A stretch of DNA of 64,000 bases from JAFGLZ01 sp964622545. Its GTDB lineage: Bacteria > Planctomycetota > Phycisphaerae > UBA1845 > JAFGLZ01. Within the stretch, counting starts at the first letter, position 1, and each line of letters opens with the position of its first letter. A model generated the notes under the pieces. The model saw only the letters and a program-made list of their open reading frames with translations, did no database searches and had not been told where the DNA came from. A program made the translations under genes and the position numbers. Location of the stretch: the NCBI GenBank assembly GCA_964622545.1, contig CAZUQM010000003.1:226727-290726 (forward strand), written 5' to 3'. This document shows, in pieces, positions 32,834-41,408 of the stretch.

Positions 32834-34444
32834 ATGTCCATGAAGGAATCGAACCGCCGGGATTTTCTGCGTGCGGCCGTCTCGGCGGGTCTGGCGGCCG
32901 GGTTGGGTGGCGGGTCGGGCGAACCCGTGCGGGCTGGCGCAAGGACCTCGGACCAGTCGAACAAGCGGCACCCCAATCTGCTGTTCGTCTTGGGCGATCA
33001 GCTCCGTCACGACGCCTGCGGCTACACGGGCAACGACAAGGCACACACCCCGCACATCGATCGGCTGGCCGGACAGGGCGTTCGCTTCGACCAGGCTGTC
33101 TCGTCCACGCCGGTGTGCGCACCGTTCCGCGCGAGTCTGATCACCGGCAAGTACACCACCAGCACCGGCATGGTCATCAACGAGCTGCGGCTCAGTCCCG
33201 ATCATGAATGCATCGGCCACGTCCTGACCCGTGCCGGCTATCAGACCGGCTATGTGGGCAAGTGGCACCTCTGGGCCAATCAGCTCGGCCATCATGATGA
33301 TCCGCAGAATGGCTTCATCCCGCCGGGGCCGTACCGGCTCGGCTTTGACGGCCTCTGGGCCGGATACAACTTCAACCATCAGTACTTCCACGCCTACTAC
33401 TTCGGCGACAAGCCCGAGCGTCGTGACATCGACGGTTACGAGCCCAACGCCCAGACCGATCTGGCCGTTCGCTTCCTCGAACGATCGGCCAATCGAGACG
33501 AGCCGTTCGCGCTGTTTCTGTCCTACGGCACACCGCACGATCCCTGGGGTCGCAACAACGTGCCCGAGAAATTCGCCAAGATGTTCGACGACGTGCCCAT
33601 GCCGAATCCGCCGAACTACGAGCCCAAGAACGATCCGTACGCCGACGGCTGGGGGCGGTTCAAGCTCGGCCAGCGGAAGCATCTCGAGCGCTGGCGCCGC
33701 ATCTACTATGCCCAGACGGCCAGCATGGACGCGCAGATCGGCCGGCTGTTGACGGCGCTCGAGCGGACGGGCCAGGCCGACAATACCGTGGTGGTGTTCA
33801 CGTCGGATCACGGCGAGATGTTCGGTGCGCACGGCCGACGGGCCAAGAACATCTTCTATGAAGAGGCGTGCCGCATTCCGTTCGTCGTTCGTTGGCCGCG
33901 CGCGATCCCGCGAGGTTCGATCAGCGATGCCTGTCTGACCACGCCAGACATGATGCCGACGGTGTTGGGGTTGCTCGGTCTACCGATTCCGAAGGGTGTT
34001 GAGGGCATGGACCTATCGCACTGCGCATGCGGACAGGACGGACCCAAGCCGGAGGCCGCCCTTCTGCAGAACACCGGCGCGTGTGCAGCCTGGCAGGACG
34101 GCTACGAATGGCGGGCCTTGCGCGATCGGCGTTATACCTACGCCCGCTTTCGCGTCGACGGCAAGGAGCTGTTGTTCGATCACCAGGCCGATCCGTATCA
34201 GATGACGAATCTGATCGCCGACGCCAAGCACGCCGACGCGCGCGATCGTTTCCGGGAGATGCTGAAACGCCGGATGGCCCAGCTCAACGACACGTTCCAG
34301 ACGTGCACATGGTACCGCGATCATTGGACGAAGGATCGTGTGATCCTGCGCGGTGCGCGTGGCGGTTCGCACGACCTGAAGCATATGAACGCGATCCTGC
34401 GCAAGCACTGGGGGGCGAAGGCCCGCATCGTGCCGACGGCGTGA
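32834..34444 (+). CDS. Tat-exported sulfatase-family protein with Cys-Ala-Pro-Phe-Arg site
   Basis: 536 residues with a twin-arginine motif (Asn-Arg-Arg-Asp-Phe-Leu). The presumptive formylglycine residue is Cys95 in Cys-Ala-Pro-Phe-Arg; the third motif position is Phe where canonical sulfatases have Ser. Metal-binding segments Gly-Asp-Gln-Leu-Arg and Thr-Ser-Asp-His-Gly-Glu are present, and Gly-Lys-Trp-His-Leu matches the family's Lys-x-His motif. It should be a periplasmic or secreted sulfatase or a related phosphonate/phosphodiester hydrolase. The ATG at 32834 has GAGGGG four bases upstream and a second ATG lies at 32840; the longer frame to 32735 carries no signal. It ends before repeat copy C and converges on the aldolase gene. 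Confidence 0.9.
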   Translation: MSMKESNRRDFLRAAVSAGLAAGLGGGSGEPVRAGARTSDQSNKRHPNLLFVLGDQLRHDACGYTGNDKAHTPHIDRLAGQGVRFDQAVSSTPVCAPFRASLITGKYTTSTGMVINELRLSPDHECIGHVLTRAGYQTGYVGKWHLWANQLGHHDDPQNGFIPPGPYRLGFDGLWAGYNFNHQYFHAYYFGDKPERRDIDGYEPNAQTDLAVRFLERSANRDEPFALFLSYGTPHDPWGRNNVPEKFAKMFDDVPMPNPPNYEPKNDPYADGWGRFKLGQRKHLERWRRIYYAQTASMDAQIGRLLTALERTGQADNTVVVFTSDHGEMFGAHGRRAKNIFYEEACRIPFVVRWPRAIPRGSISDACLTTPDMMPTVLGLLGLPIPKGVEGMDLSHCACGQDGPKPEAALLQNTGACAAWQDGYEWRALRDRRYTYARFRVDGKELLFDHQADPYQMTNLIADAKHADARDRFREMLKRRMAQLNDTFQTCTWYRDHWTKDRVILRGARGGSHDLKHMNAILRKHWGAKARIVPTA

Positions 34445-34826
34445 GCCACCGTATTGGGTTGGCGTCGTCGACCCTGGCGCGGTAACGCTGGGAAGCCCCG
34501 GAGCGGCCGGGTGACCCTCCTTCGAACAAGCTGCACGGCGGTAGCCGGGCCGGTTGTGATGGACAAACGCGGTACAAGTTCCGTGCGCTACCGACGGTGG
34601 CGTTCAGACGGGCGATTGCTGAGCAGTGAATAGGAGGACAAACGCATAGACACGGCCGCCGCTGGCGGGGTCTGCCACCAGCAGCAGGCCGTGCAGCGTG
34701 TATCGTGATGGGGTTGGGCTGACCCTTATGGTTGATCCGAGGTGAGTTGGGCCCGCGACGCTCGCCGAACCAAATCCCCTCCGCTGCGAGGCTTGCGTTA
34801 TCCTTTCCCCGCTTTGGCTCTGAGCC
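34445..34826. other. Intergenic region before repeat copy C
   Basis: About 380 bases after the second sulfatase gene with no supported gene, hairpin or promoter. Copy C of the TIR element follows directly. Confidence 0.45.
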
Positions 34827-35043
34827 CTAGTAGTCCGACTCATTTGAATCTGTCGGTTCCCCAGCTTCGGGGTCGCCGTCGGAGACGCTCCCACTTCGGA
34901 TCGATGCCGCGCCGGAGACGCGACCGTGAGGGAGCGTTGCCGTTCAAGCGCTCCAACAGCACAGCTCCCTAACGGTCGCTGCTCTGAGCGGCGTCTCGCC
35001 CTCCTGATCGGAACCCACAGAAACAAGTGTGGTCGGGCACTAG
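34827..35043 (+). repeat. TIR-bounded dispersed element (MITE-like), copy C
   Basis: 217 bp in the same orientation as copy A, bounded on both sides by CTAG. The left end is CTAGTAGTCCGACTCATTTG and the right end, read inward, CTAGTGCCCGACCACACTTG (12 of 20 matches). It carries a longer, diverged version of the internal duplication. It lies between the convergent sulfatase and aldolase genes, ending three bases before the aldolase stop. Confidence 0.8.
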
Positions 35044-35046
35044 ACC

Positions 35047-36123
35047 CTACTTACACATCTCCGCCTTGCCCGAGGCGCCGAGCACTTGCAGCTTGCGGGT
35101 GACCATCTCCTTGACGGCTGACCGGGCCGGGCCCAGGTACTTTCGCGGATCGAAGTTGAACGCGGGTTGCGTGCCCTCGCCGCCGGCCTGGAGCCACTCG
35201 AACACCTTGATGTTGTCGTTGGCCCAGACCTCGAGGATGCTCGCGGTCATCCCCAGACGGATGTCCGTGTCGATGTTCACCTTACACACGGCGTATTCCG
35301 TGGTCGCCTTGCCGATCTGGTCCTCGGGAACGCCCATCGACTGCGGCATCTGCTCCCACTCCACGCCGGCCTTGGCGAAGGCCTCGATCAGCTCCGGCTT
35401 GCTGTTGTCGATTACCGCGAACCGGTTGATCTTGTCGACGAACTCCTTGGGCACGCTGCTCGAACCGTGCATGACCAGCGGCAGGCCAGGACAGGTCTTC
35501 ATGATCTGCTCGATGCGGTCGAACGCCAGCTTCGGTTCCTTCTTGAACTTGAAGGCGCCGTGGCTCGTGCCGATGGCCACGGCCAGGCTGTCGCAGCCGG
35601 TCTTCTTCCAGAAGTCGCCCGCCTGCTCAGGATCGGTCAGGTACTTCTCGATGTTCTCCTCGTAGTCGGCCGCGCCGACGACATCCTCCTCGATACCGCC
35701 GAGCTGGCCCAGCTCGGCCTCGACGCAGACGTAAGGGTCTTGCGCGTGGGCGTATTCGCAGACGGCTTTGGTCAGGCTGATGTTCTCGTCGTAGGGGTGA
35801 TGCGAGCCGTCGATCATAACGCTTGTGTAGCCGTCCTGGATGCACTCCTTGCACAGCTCGACGGTGTCGCCGTGGTCGCAATGGATGGCGATGGGAATAT
35901 CAGGGTAGTCGCTGACGGCCACATCGATAAGCGCCTTGAGGTACTTGATGTTGGCGTACTGCCGGGCGCCCTTGCTGATCTGGAGGATGACGGGTGCCTT
36001 CTCGGCCGCGACGGCCTCCATGATGCCCTGCACGATCTCCATGTTGTTGACGTTGAACGCCCCGACCGCGAAGCCGCCGTCGATGGCCTTCTCGAACATC
36101 TTCTGGGTGTTGACCAATGGCAT
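35047..36123 (-). CDS. fba: Class II fructose-bisphosphate aldolase
   Basis: 358 residues. The zinc-binding and catalytic motifs of class II aldolases are visible: His-Cys-Asp-His-Gly near 82, Glu-Ala-Glu-Leu-Gly near 135, Gly-Thr-Ser-His-Gly and Met-His-Gly-Ser-Ser near 225, and a later Lys-Val-Asn-Ile-Asp-Thr-Asp. It cleaves fructose-1,6-bisphosphate, or condenses the trioses, in glycolysis and gluconeogenesis; it is cytoplasmic and uses a divalent metal. The length fits the class IIB type. The ATG has GAGGAGG eight bases upstream. It stands alone, convergent with the sulfatase gene and divergent from the sigma-factor operon. Confidence 0.95.
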   Translation of the reverse strand: MPLVNTQKMFEKAIDGGFAVGAFNVNNMEIVQGIMEAVAAEKAPVILQISKGARQYANIKYLKALIDVAVSDYPDIPIAIHCDHGDTVELCKECIQDGYTSVMIDGSHHPYDENISLTKAVCEYAHAQDPYVCVEAELGQLGGIEEDVVGAADYEENIEKYLTDPEQAGDFWKKTGCDSLAVAIGTSHGAFKFKKEPKLAFDRIEQIMKTCPGLPLVMHGSSSVPKEFVDKINRFAVIDNSKPELIEAFAKAGVEWEQMPQSMGVPEDQIGKATTEYAVCKVNIDTDIRLGMTASILEVWANDNIKVFEWLQAGGEGTQPAFNFDPRKYLGPARSAVKEMVTRKLQVLGASGKAEMCK

Positions 36124-36417
36124 GGTCCGATCCTCCTCAGATCAGGGGCGTTGTCGGGGTCTCGGGTCGTAAGGCGGGCCTTGCCGCCCGAGGCTGTGCT
36201 TACAGACAGGGCCCCTTATAAGCGCCTGCGCACGGTAGAACAAGCGAATTCCCGTGAGTCAGCCGCGAAAAGCCGAAGGACGTCCGTGGTGGGCCCGCCG
36301 GCTTGCCGCGTTACCGGACGTTGCGTGGGCGGGATGCGTGGGCAATAATCGGCGAAACGGTTCGGCATGCAATACACGAGGGCGCCCGTCGTTAGACTCG
36401 TAGGGTCGGGAACCGAG

Positions 36418-37020
36418 ATGGATCACGAAGCGTTGGCTGAGGTCATTTCCCGGGCCCAGCGTCGGGACCCATCGGCGTTCGAGGCCCTGATCGAGGCGTA
36501 CAGTCACAGGCTGTACGGCTTCCTGTACCGTCTGACCGGCCATCGGGACGATGCCGACGACCTGCTCCAAGAGGTCTTCGTTCGTGTCGTGAGGATGATC
36601 GGCAAGTACCAGGACGATGGGCGCTTCGAGGCCTGGCTTTTCCGAATCGCAATGAACCTGGCCCGTGATCGGGTCCGCCGGGTTCGCAAGTCGCCCATCG
36701 TCCTGGCCGCCGATCACCGCAGCGGGGACCAGGACGGGGCAGTGAACGACCCGATCGATCGGGCGGGCGGCCCGGACGATAACCCCGGCCACGCGGTCGA
36801 GCTCGCCGACGCTATCGACCGGCTCCAGGCCGCGCTCGACGAATTGGGCCAGGCCGAACGCGAGGTGATCATGCTGAGGCACTTTGCACAGATGTCTTTC
36901 AACGAGATCGCCGAGGTCATGGGCACACCCCTCGGCACGGCGCTGGCCCGCGGGCATCGCGGGTTGAAGCGATTGCGGGCTATCATGGAAGGATCGGTGG
37001 AACGTGATGAGCGATCCTGA
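36418..37020 (+). CDS. ECF-type RNA polymerase sigma factor
   Basis: 200 residues. Region 2 (about 20-85) contains the -10 recognition helix Asp-Asp-Ala-Asp-Asp-Leu-Leu-Gln-Glu-Val-Phe and Phe-Glu-Ala-Trp-Leu-Phe-Arg-Ile-Ala; region 4 (about 140-195) contains Arg-Glu-Val-Ile-Met-Leu-Arg-His-Phe and Phe-Asn-Glu-Ile-Ala-Glu-Val-Met-Gly with the helix-turn-helix. The Gly/Asp-rich linker between them is long. The start at 36418 is preferred; ATG 36367 adds 17 residues without known motif. It overlaps the next gene, which encodes a membrane protein of anti-sigma topology, by 14 bases, so the two are coupled. Confidence 0.92.
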   Translation: MDHEALAEVISRAQRRDPSAFEALIEAYSHRLYGFLYRLTGHRDDADDLLQEVFVRVVRMIGKYQDDGRFEAWLFRIAMNLARDRVRRVRKSPIVLAADHRSGDQDGAVNDPIDRAGGPDDNPGHAVELADAIDRLQAALDELGQAEREVIMLRHFAQMSFNEIAEVMGTPLGTALARGHRGLKRLRAIMEGSVERDERS

Positions 37021-37636
37021 ACACCATCCGAATACCGAGCAGGACGAGGCCTGGCTCGCCGAGCAGTTCCGGTCCACACCGGAGCCGACGGCCGACGTTC
37101 TCGAGCACGCGCGGCAGGCCGTTCGCTTCGAGCTGGACGCCGACGTCCTCCGGCGAAGCGACCATCCCGCGCCCAGCCGCTTGGTCTTGAGCCGGGTCCG
37201 CGCGAGCGTTCGTAAGGAATTGGCTGCGTCGGACCAGCCTCGATGGGGTGCCATGAACGGGCGGGTCTACGGTGCCCTGGCCGCCGCGGCTTCGATCGTC
37301 TTGGCCATCGGCTTGGTCCGGTTCGCCGCGCCCGTCGACGTCCATCCGTCCGGCGCGGCCGACGGTCAGCGGCCCGACCTTGTTGCCGGTGCGGGCGATG
37401 TTGTCGACGGCTCCGATGCCAGACGCATCGAGCAGGCCGTTGCCGACATGCAATTTGCCTTTGAGACCGTCCTAGGCAGACCCGATGAGGGGCTGGCGTC
37501 GCTCGCCGAGGAGGTCGATCAACTCGAGTCGATCGTCTCGGGCGGCTCCGACGGCCTGACGCACGATGGGCTGCTTCTGTTTGACGAGTCGCCCGAGCCG
37601 ATGCCGTCATCGGCCCCGTCGCGGATCGAGACGTAG
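37007..37636 (+). CDS. Putative membrane-bound anti-sigma factor
   Basis: 209 residues with one transmembrane helix at about 90-107 (Gly-Ala-Leu-Ala-Ala-Ala-Ala-Ser-Ile-Val-Leu). The N-terminal cytoplasmic part is helical and acidic and could hold the sigma factor; the C-terminal part is periplasmic and Asp/Glu-rich. It has no zinc His-x3-Cys-x2-Cys motif, so it is not a classical ZAS protein, and the anti-sigma role is inferred from position, overlap with the sigma gene and topology. A GTG at 37004 is an alternative start. It is followed after 12 bases by the coiled-coil protein gene. Confidence 0.68.
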   Translation: MSDPEHHPNTEQDEAWLAEQFRSTPEPTADVLEHARQAVRFELDADVLRRSDHPAPSRLVLSRVRASVRKELAASDQPRWGAMNGRVYGALAAAASIVLAIGLVRFAAPVDVHPSGAADGQRPDLVAGAGDVVDGSDARRIEQAVADMQFAFETVLGRPDEGLASLAEEVDQLESIVSGGSDGLTHDGLLLFDESPEPMPSSAPSRIET

Positions 37637-37648
37637 GACGAGGTTCGG

Positions 37649-38680
37649 GTGGTGGTGCGTACGGTGTTTCGGCTTCTGGTTGCAGCAGTGTGTGAGCCCA
37701 TCGTGAGAGGCATAGTCTGCAAGACACTGTGGACGGTCGCGGCGGTCACGGCGGCCGCCGTGCTCGTGTGGTCATTCGCGCCGCGGGTGATCGTGGCCGC
37801 CCCGGTGGAGGGAAGCTCTCCGGCCGGATCGGAACTCGGCGCGAGCCGGATACCGGTGGCCCACGGCGATACCCGTTTGGCATCGGCTTCGAGTCCACCT
37901 GACGAATCGGGGCGGTCGTCGCCCCCCGGACGAAGAGCCAAGCGCGAGGGCATGAAGCCGTCGACCGGCGACCGCGGCTCTGATCCCTCGAAGCGCTGGC
38001 CGGGCAGACACGGGCGGCTTCCCGAGGAGGCCCTCGAGCGATGTCTGGCCTTCTTGAAGGTGCACTGGCCCGAGCGATACGAGTTCCTGATCAAGCTCCG
38101 CACCGAGAACCCTCGAGCGTTCGGCAGGGCGGTGCGGGCGTTCGGATCCAAGCTGCACAAGCTGGCCGAGCTTGCCAAAGACAACCCCGAGCTGGCCAAG
38201 CTCGAGATCGAGGTCGCCAAGGTCGAGTTCGAGATGATCCGGACGGCCCGGGCCTACCGATTGAAGAAGCTCGCCAACGAGCGATCCGACGAGGCCGGCT
38301 CCGAGGGTTTGGACACGCAGGCCCAGGAGCTGCTCAACAAGCTAACCGAGTTGGCGGGTCGGAGGTTCGAGCTCGACGTCCTGAGGGCCGAGCGGCGCAT
38401 GGATCACATCGCCGATCAGCTCCGTCGTCAACGGGCGCGGCTTGAGCAGCGTCGCAGCAAGAAGGACGAGGAGATCCGGCGAACGGTGAAGCACATGTTG
38501 ACCAAACCGTTTCCTCGCCAAGGTCTGCACGACGAACTCCTGGGGGAGCGGTCACCCGAGTCCCGATCGCCGCGCCGCAAGTGGCGGTCACCCGGCAGCA
38601 GACGTCATTTCGACTCTGATAGGAACGACAATCGCCGCCCCGATTTCTCCAAACCAGAGGCACCGTCCGAGTCCGAGTAG
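37649..38680 (+). CDS. Secreted or periplasmic coiled-coil protein of the sigma operon
   Basis: 343 residues. A hydrophobic N-terminal segment (about 20-50) acts as signal peptide or anchor, followed by a Ser/Pro/Arg-rich linker, a long Leu/Lys/Glu helix (about 130-295) with heptad-like repeats, and a disordered Arg/Ser/Pro-rich tail. The helical core resembles periplasmic CpxP/Spy-type or heavy-metal-sensor proteins in style, without clear motifs. The GTG at 37649 has AGGACGAGG seven bases upstream; a GTG at 37703 would also give a signal peptide. As the third gene of the ECF operon it may sense envelope stress. No homologous family is claimed. Confidence 0.65.
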   Translation: MVVRTVFRLLVAAVCEPIVRGIVCKTLWTVAAVTAAAVLVWSFAPRVIVAAPVEGSSPAGSELGASRIPVAHGDTRLASASSPPDESGRSSPPGRRAKREGMKPSTGDRGSDPSKRWPGRHGRLPEEALERCLAFLKVHWPERYEFLIKLRTENPRAFGRAVRAFGSKLHKLAELAKDNPELAKLEIEVAKVEFEMIRTARAYRLKKLANERSDEAGSEGLDTQAQELLNKLTELAGRRFELDVLRAERRMDHIADQLRRQRARLEQRRSKKDEEIRRTVKHMLTKPFPRQGLHDELLGERSPESRSPRRKWRSPGSRRHFDSDRNDNRRPDFSKPEAPSESE

Positions 38681-39082
38681 CGTTGCCGCGTCGGGCCTGC
38701 GATTCGCAGCCCCCCTTTGGTCCCCCGATCGCCTGGCCTTGGCCGACGGAGCCAAAGCGAGACGTTGGAGCCCACAGGCATATGGCCCGGAAGCAGTAGG
38801 GGATGACCCGCCTCCTCGCTGAAATCGCCCCTCCAAGTGTGAAGCAACCCCCTCGTGGTGGTCGATAGTGACTGATGGTTATCGGACATTCGCACCAGAC
38901 GGATTTTCGCGTCCGCTAAGTCATCCGGCCTGATTCGAGAACCGATAAACACAGTCGGGGACAACCTGCGAACACCGCGTTCGCACGCTGGTTCGTGCGA
39001 CGGGCCTGGCGAATCTCCGGGTTGCTCGCCATGCGAGACTTCGGCGATTGCCAGTCAGAACTAAGAAGGAGCGCAATAGGTT
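38681..39082. other. Intergenic region, no feature identified
   Basis: 402 bases between the coiled-coil gene and the lipoprotein gene. AAGGAG (11 bases before 39083) is the only clear signal. No stem-loop or repeat seen. Confidence 0.45.
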
Positions 39083-40243
39083 ATGTCCGCTCATCGGTTC
39101 GCGATCGTCATCAGCATGACCTTGGCCGGGGTCATCGGCATGACGGGCTGTTCGTCGGAAAAAGGCCAAGGCGCCGAGGCCAAGGCCAAGCAAGACCACG
39201 GCGAGAAGACCGTCCCGGTCGCCTCGACCCAGCCCGCCTCACCGATGCTGAGCATCCGGTCAGGCTCGGGCATCAGCCTGTTCGGGGACGTGACCTCGCC
39301 ACGGGGCGTGCCCTTTGCGGCGCGGGGCGCCCGTGGCATGCAGCAGCACACGTTCACGCTCCAAGGTGGGGACTTCGATCCGGAGGTCGATGCCACCGGG
39401 CAGTTGCTCGTGTTCGCGTCGACCCGGCACACGCCCCGGCCCGACATCTACGTCAAGTCCGTGGGCGGCTCGGCCGTCACGCAGATCACCGACGACCCGG
39501 CCAGCGACGTGCAACCTCAGCTTAGTCCCGACAGCAAGTGGATCGCCTTCGCCAGCGACCGTAGCGGCAACTGGGACATCTGGCTTGTGACCATCGACGG
39601 CCAGCAGCTCCAGCAGGTCACCAAGACACCGATGGACGAGGTGCATCCGACCTGGTCTCCGGACGGCAAGCGGTTGGCCTATTGCGCCCTGAACCAGCGT
39701 ACGGGGCTGTGGGAGCTATGGGTGACCCAGACGCACCAGCCGGGCATGGCCCGGTTCATTGGGCATGGCCTGTTCCCAGAGTGGTCGCCCAAGCAGGACG
39801 TGATCGTCTTCCAGCGGGCCCGGGTGCAGGGCAATCGGTTGTTCAGCATCTGGACGATTCAACTGGTCGACGGTGAGCCGCGATTTCCCACGGAGATCGC
39901 CAGCGCTCCCGACCAGGCCCTCATCTCACCCACGTGGACGACCGACGGGCAGCGCATCGCCTACTGTGCGATCCGCGCCGAGCCCCTGCCAGGGGAGCCC
40001 GCGTCCGCGGCCGGGTCGACCGGCGAGGTGTGGATGACCAATCAGAACGGCAAGGGCAAGGTCCGGCTGACACGAGGCGACTCGGCCAGCTACTCGCCCT
40101 CGTGCGGTCCGAGTGACCGTGTGTACTTCGCGAGCGACCGCAGCGGTGCCGAGAACATCTGGTCGGTGGTGCCTGTCCGGCCGCCGGCACCCGTCGCCGA
40201 TGCCCGTGGCGCAGCCGGTGAAGCGTCCACGGAGTCGCAGTAA
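39083..40243 (+). CDS. TolB-like beta-propeller lipoprotein
   Basis: 386 residues. A lipoprotein signal peptide ends at a lipobox with Met-Thr-Gly-Cys (Cys at about 23), so it is anchored in a membrane. Repeated PD40/WD40-like units of the TolB type follow: Ser-Pro-Asp-Ser-Lys-Trp-Ile-Ala-Phe, Ser-Pro-Asp-Gly-Lys-Arg-Leu-Ala-Tyr, Thr-Asp-Gly-Gln-Arg-Ile-Ala-Tyr and Ala-Ser-Asp-Arg-Ser-Gly twice. TolB-type propellers act as periplasmic interaction scaffolds; no tolA, tolQ, tolR or pal is nearby. It is followed by a second, smaller lipoprotein gene on the same strand. Confidence 0.83.
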   Translation: MSAHRFAIVISMTLAGVIGMTGCSSEKGQGAEAKAKQDHGEKTVPVASTQPASPMLSIRSGSGISLFGDVTSPRGVPFAARGARGMQQHTFTLQGGDFDPEVDATGQLLVFASTRHTPRPDIYVKSVGGSAVTQITDDPASDVQPQLSPDSKWIAFASDRSGNWDIWLVTIDGQQLQQVTKTPMDEVHPTWSPDGKRLAYCALNQRTGLWELWVTQTHQPGMARFIGHGLFPEWSPKQDVIVFQRARVQGNRLFSIWTIQLVDGEPRFPTEIASAPDQALISPTWTTDGQRIAYCAIRAEPLPGEPASAAGSTGEVWMTNQNGKGKVRLTRGDSASYSPSCGPSDRVYFASDRSGAENIWSVVPVRPPAPVADARGAAGEASTESQ

Positions 40244-40372
40244 GTGTGGGCTGGATGTCGTTACTGGGGTGATGTGGTGGGTTCGATAAGCACTTCACCA
40301 AAGACATCTAAAGCGAGTCGTGCGGATGGTCGAATCAACCCAAGCAGGCCGAGGCAAGGAGTTGGGTCACGA

Positions 40373-41113
40373 ATGATCTGGCCTGATCGCCCAATCGGTC
40401 TGGGGGGGATTCTGGGGGTGATGTGCCTGTCGACCGTCGTGGGCATGGCCGGCTGTGGCAGCCCGAAGGTGCGATCCACGGAGATACCGGGACCCTACGA
40501 CAGGCCGACGCTGATCGCGGTCGCACCGGCTTTGAACTTCAGTGGCTCGAGTGACTTCGACGCGATCCAGATTGCCGACCTGTTCAGCAGCGAGCTGACG
40601 ATGGTCGAGGGCGTGCAAGTCGTGGGGGTGAATCGGGTGATGGCGGTGTTGAGCCGCGACGGTCTCATGGAGGTGAGCTCACCCGGACACGCCCTGGAGA
40701 TCTGCGAGACGATCGGCTGTGACGGCATCATCGTCTTCGCGGTGACCGAGTACGACGCCTATACACCAGTGGTCGGATTTGCCGCACAGCTTTACATGAC
40801 GTCCCGCTATGGGGGGACGCGACTGGACCCGGTGGCGGCTTCGCGAGAGGCCTCGCCCTTCGAGGTCCAGGCGACCGAGGAGTCGCCGCTGGTGCCGAAG
40901 GCTCAAGTTCAACGTGTCTACAACGCAGCCCACAACTGTGTCGCCGAGGACGTGCGGCACTTCGCGGAGGATCGCGGCGCGGAGAAGAGCGCGCTCGGAT
41001 GGCGACGCTATCTCGAAAGCCAGCGCTTGTATCTGAGGTACTGCTGCTGGTCTGCGATCAACGAACTGATGGGGCAGGAGTACTTCCGGACGATGGCCCG
41101 AACCGCAGGTTAG
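40373..41113 (+). CDS. Small lipoprotein, CsgG/TolB-N-like
   Basis: 246 residues from the ATG at 40373 with AAGGAG 11 bases upstream; the earlier part of the frame is not used. The signal peptide ends with Gly-Met-Ala-Gly-Cys, a lipobox. The mature part has the strand-helix pattern of CsgG/TolB N-terminal-type domains: Ile-Ala-Val-Ala-Pro-Ala-Leu-Asn-Phe, then an acidic helix, Val-Val-Gly-Val-Asn-Arg-Val and Gly-Cys-Asp-Gly-Ile-Ile-Val-Phe. In this fold class small lipoproteins help to assemble secretion pores or envelope complexes. The assignment is fold-level only. It follows the TolB-like gene by 129 bases and a short gene at 41127 follows after 13 bases. Confidence 0.6.
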   Translation: MIWPDRPIGLGGILGVMCLSTVVGMAGCGSPKVRSTEIPGPYDRPTLIAVAPALNFSGSSDFDAIQIADLFSSELTMVEGVQVVGVNRVMAVLSRDGLMEVSSPGHALEICETIGCDGIIVFAVTEYDAYTPVVGFAAQLYMTSRYGGTRLDPVAASREASPFEVQATEESPLVPKAQVQRVYNAAHNCVAEDVRHFAEDRGAEKSALGWRRYLESQRLYLRYCCWSAINELMGQEYFRTMARTAG

Positions 41114-41126
41114 AGGAGTTGGCGAA

Positions 41127-41333
41127 ATGGATGTCGTCAGACAGTTGTCTCTGGTCAAAGGTGATCACCGCTATGTGTTTCGCTATCGCGAAGGATGCGA
41201 GGCGGAGGTGATCGAGCAGTTCGCCTCGCTGGCCAGCGATCAGGAGAACAGCTTCGACTGGTTTGACGCTGCGGTTCTGAGCTATCAGATGGGTCGCCGA
41301 ATCGAGATGGAGATCGATCAGCTGCCGACGTAA
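41127..41333 (+). CDS. Hypothetical protein (68 aa)
   Basis: A short acidic protein without signal peptide, membrane helix or recognisable motif. The ATG has GAGGAG eight bases upstream and lies 13 bases beyond the lipoprotein stop, so it is probably the last gene of that transcript. Residues 14-40 include several aromatic and acidic positions consistent with a small alpha/beta fold. Function unknown. Confidence 0.6.
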   Translation: MDVVRQLSLVKGDHRYVFRYREGCEAEVIEQFASLASDQENSFDWFDAAVLSYQMGRRIEMEIDQLPT

Positions 41334-41408
41334 CTCTGTGCAGGATGCCACCGTTATGAGCCAGGTTGTTTGCCGTTAGGATTCGCCGCACAGACGACTG
41401 GACGACCG

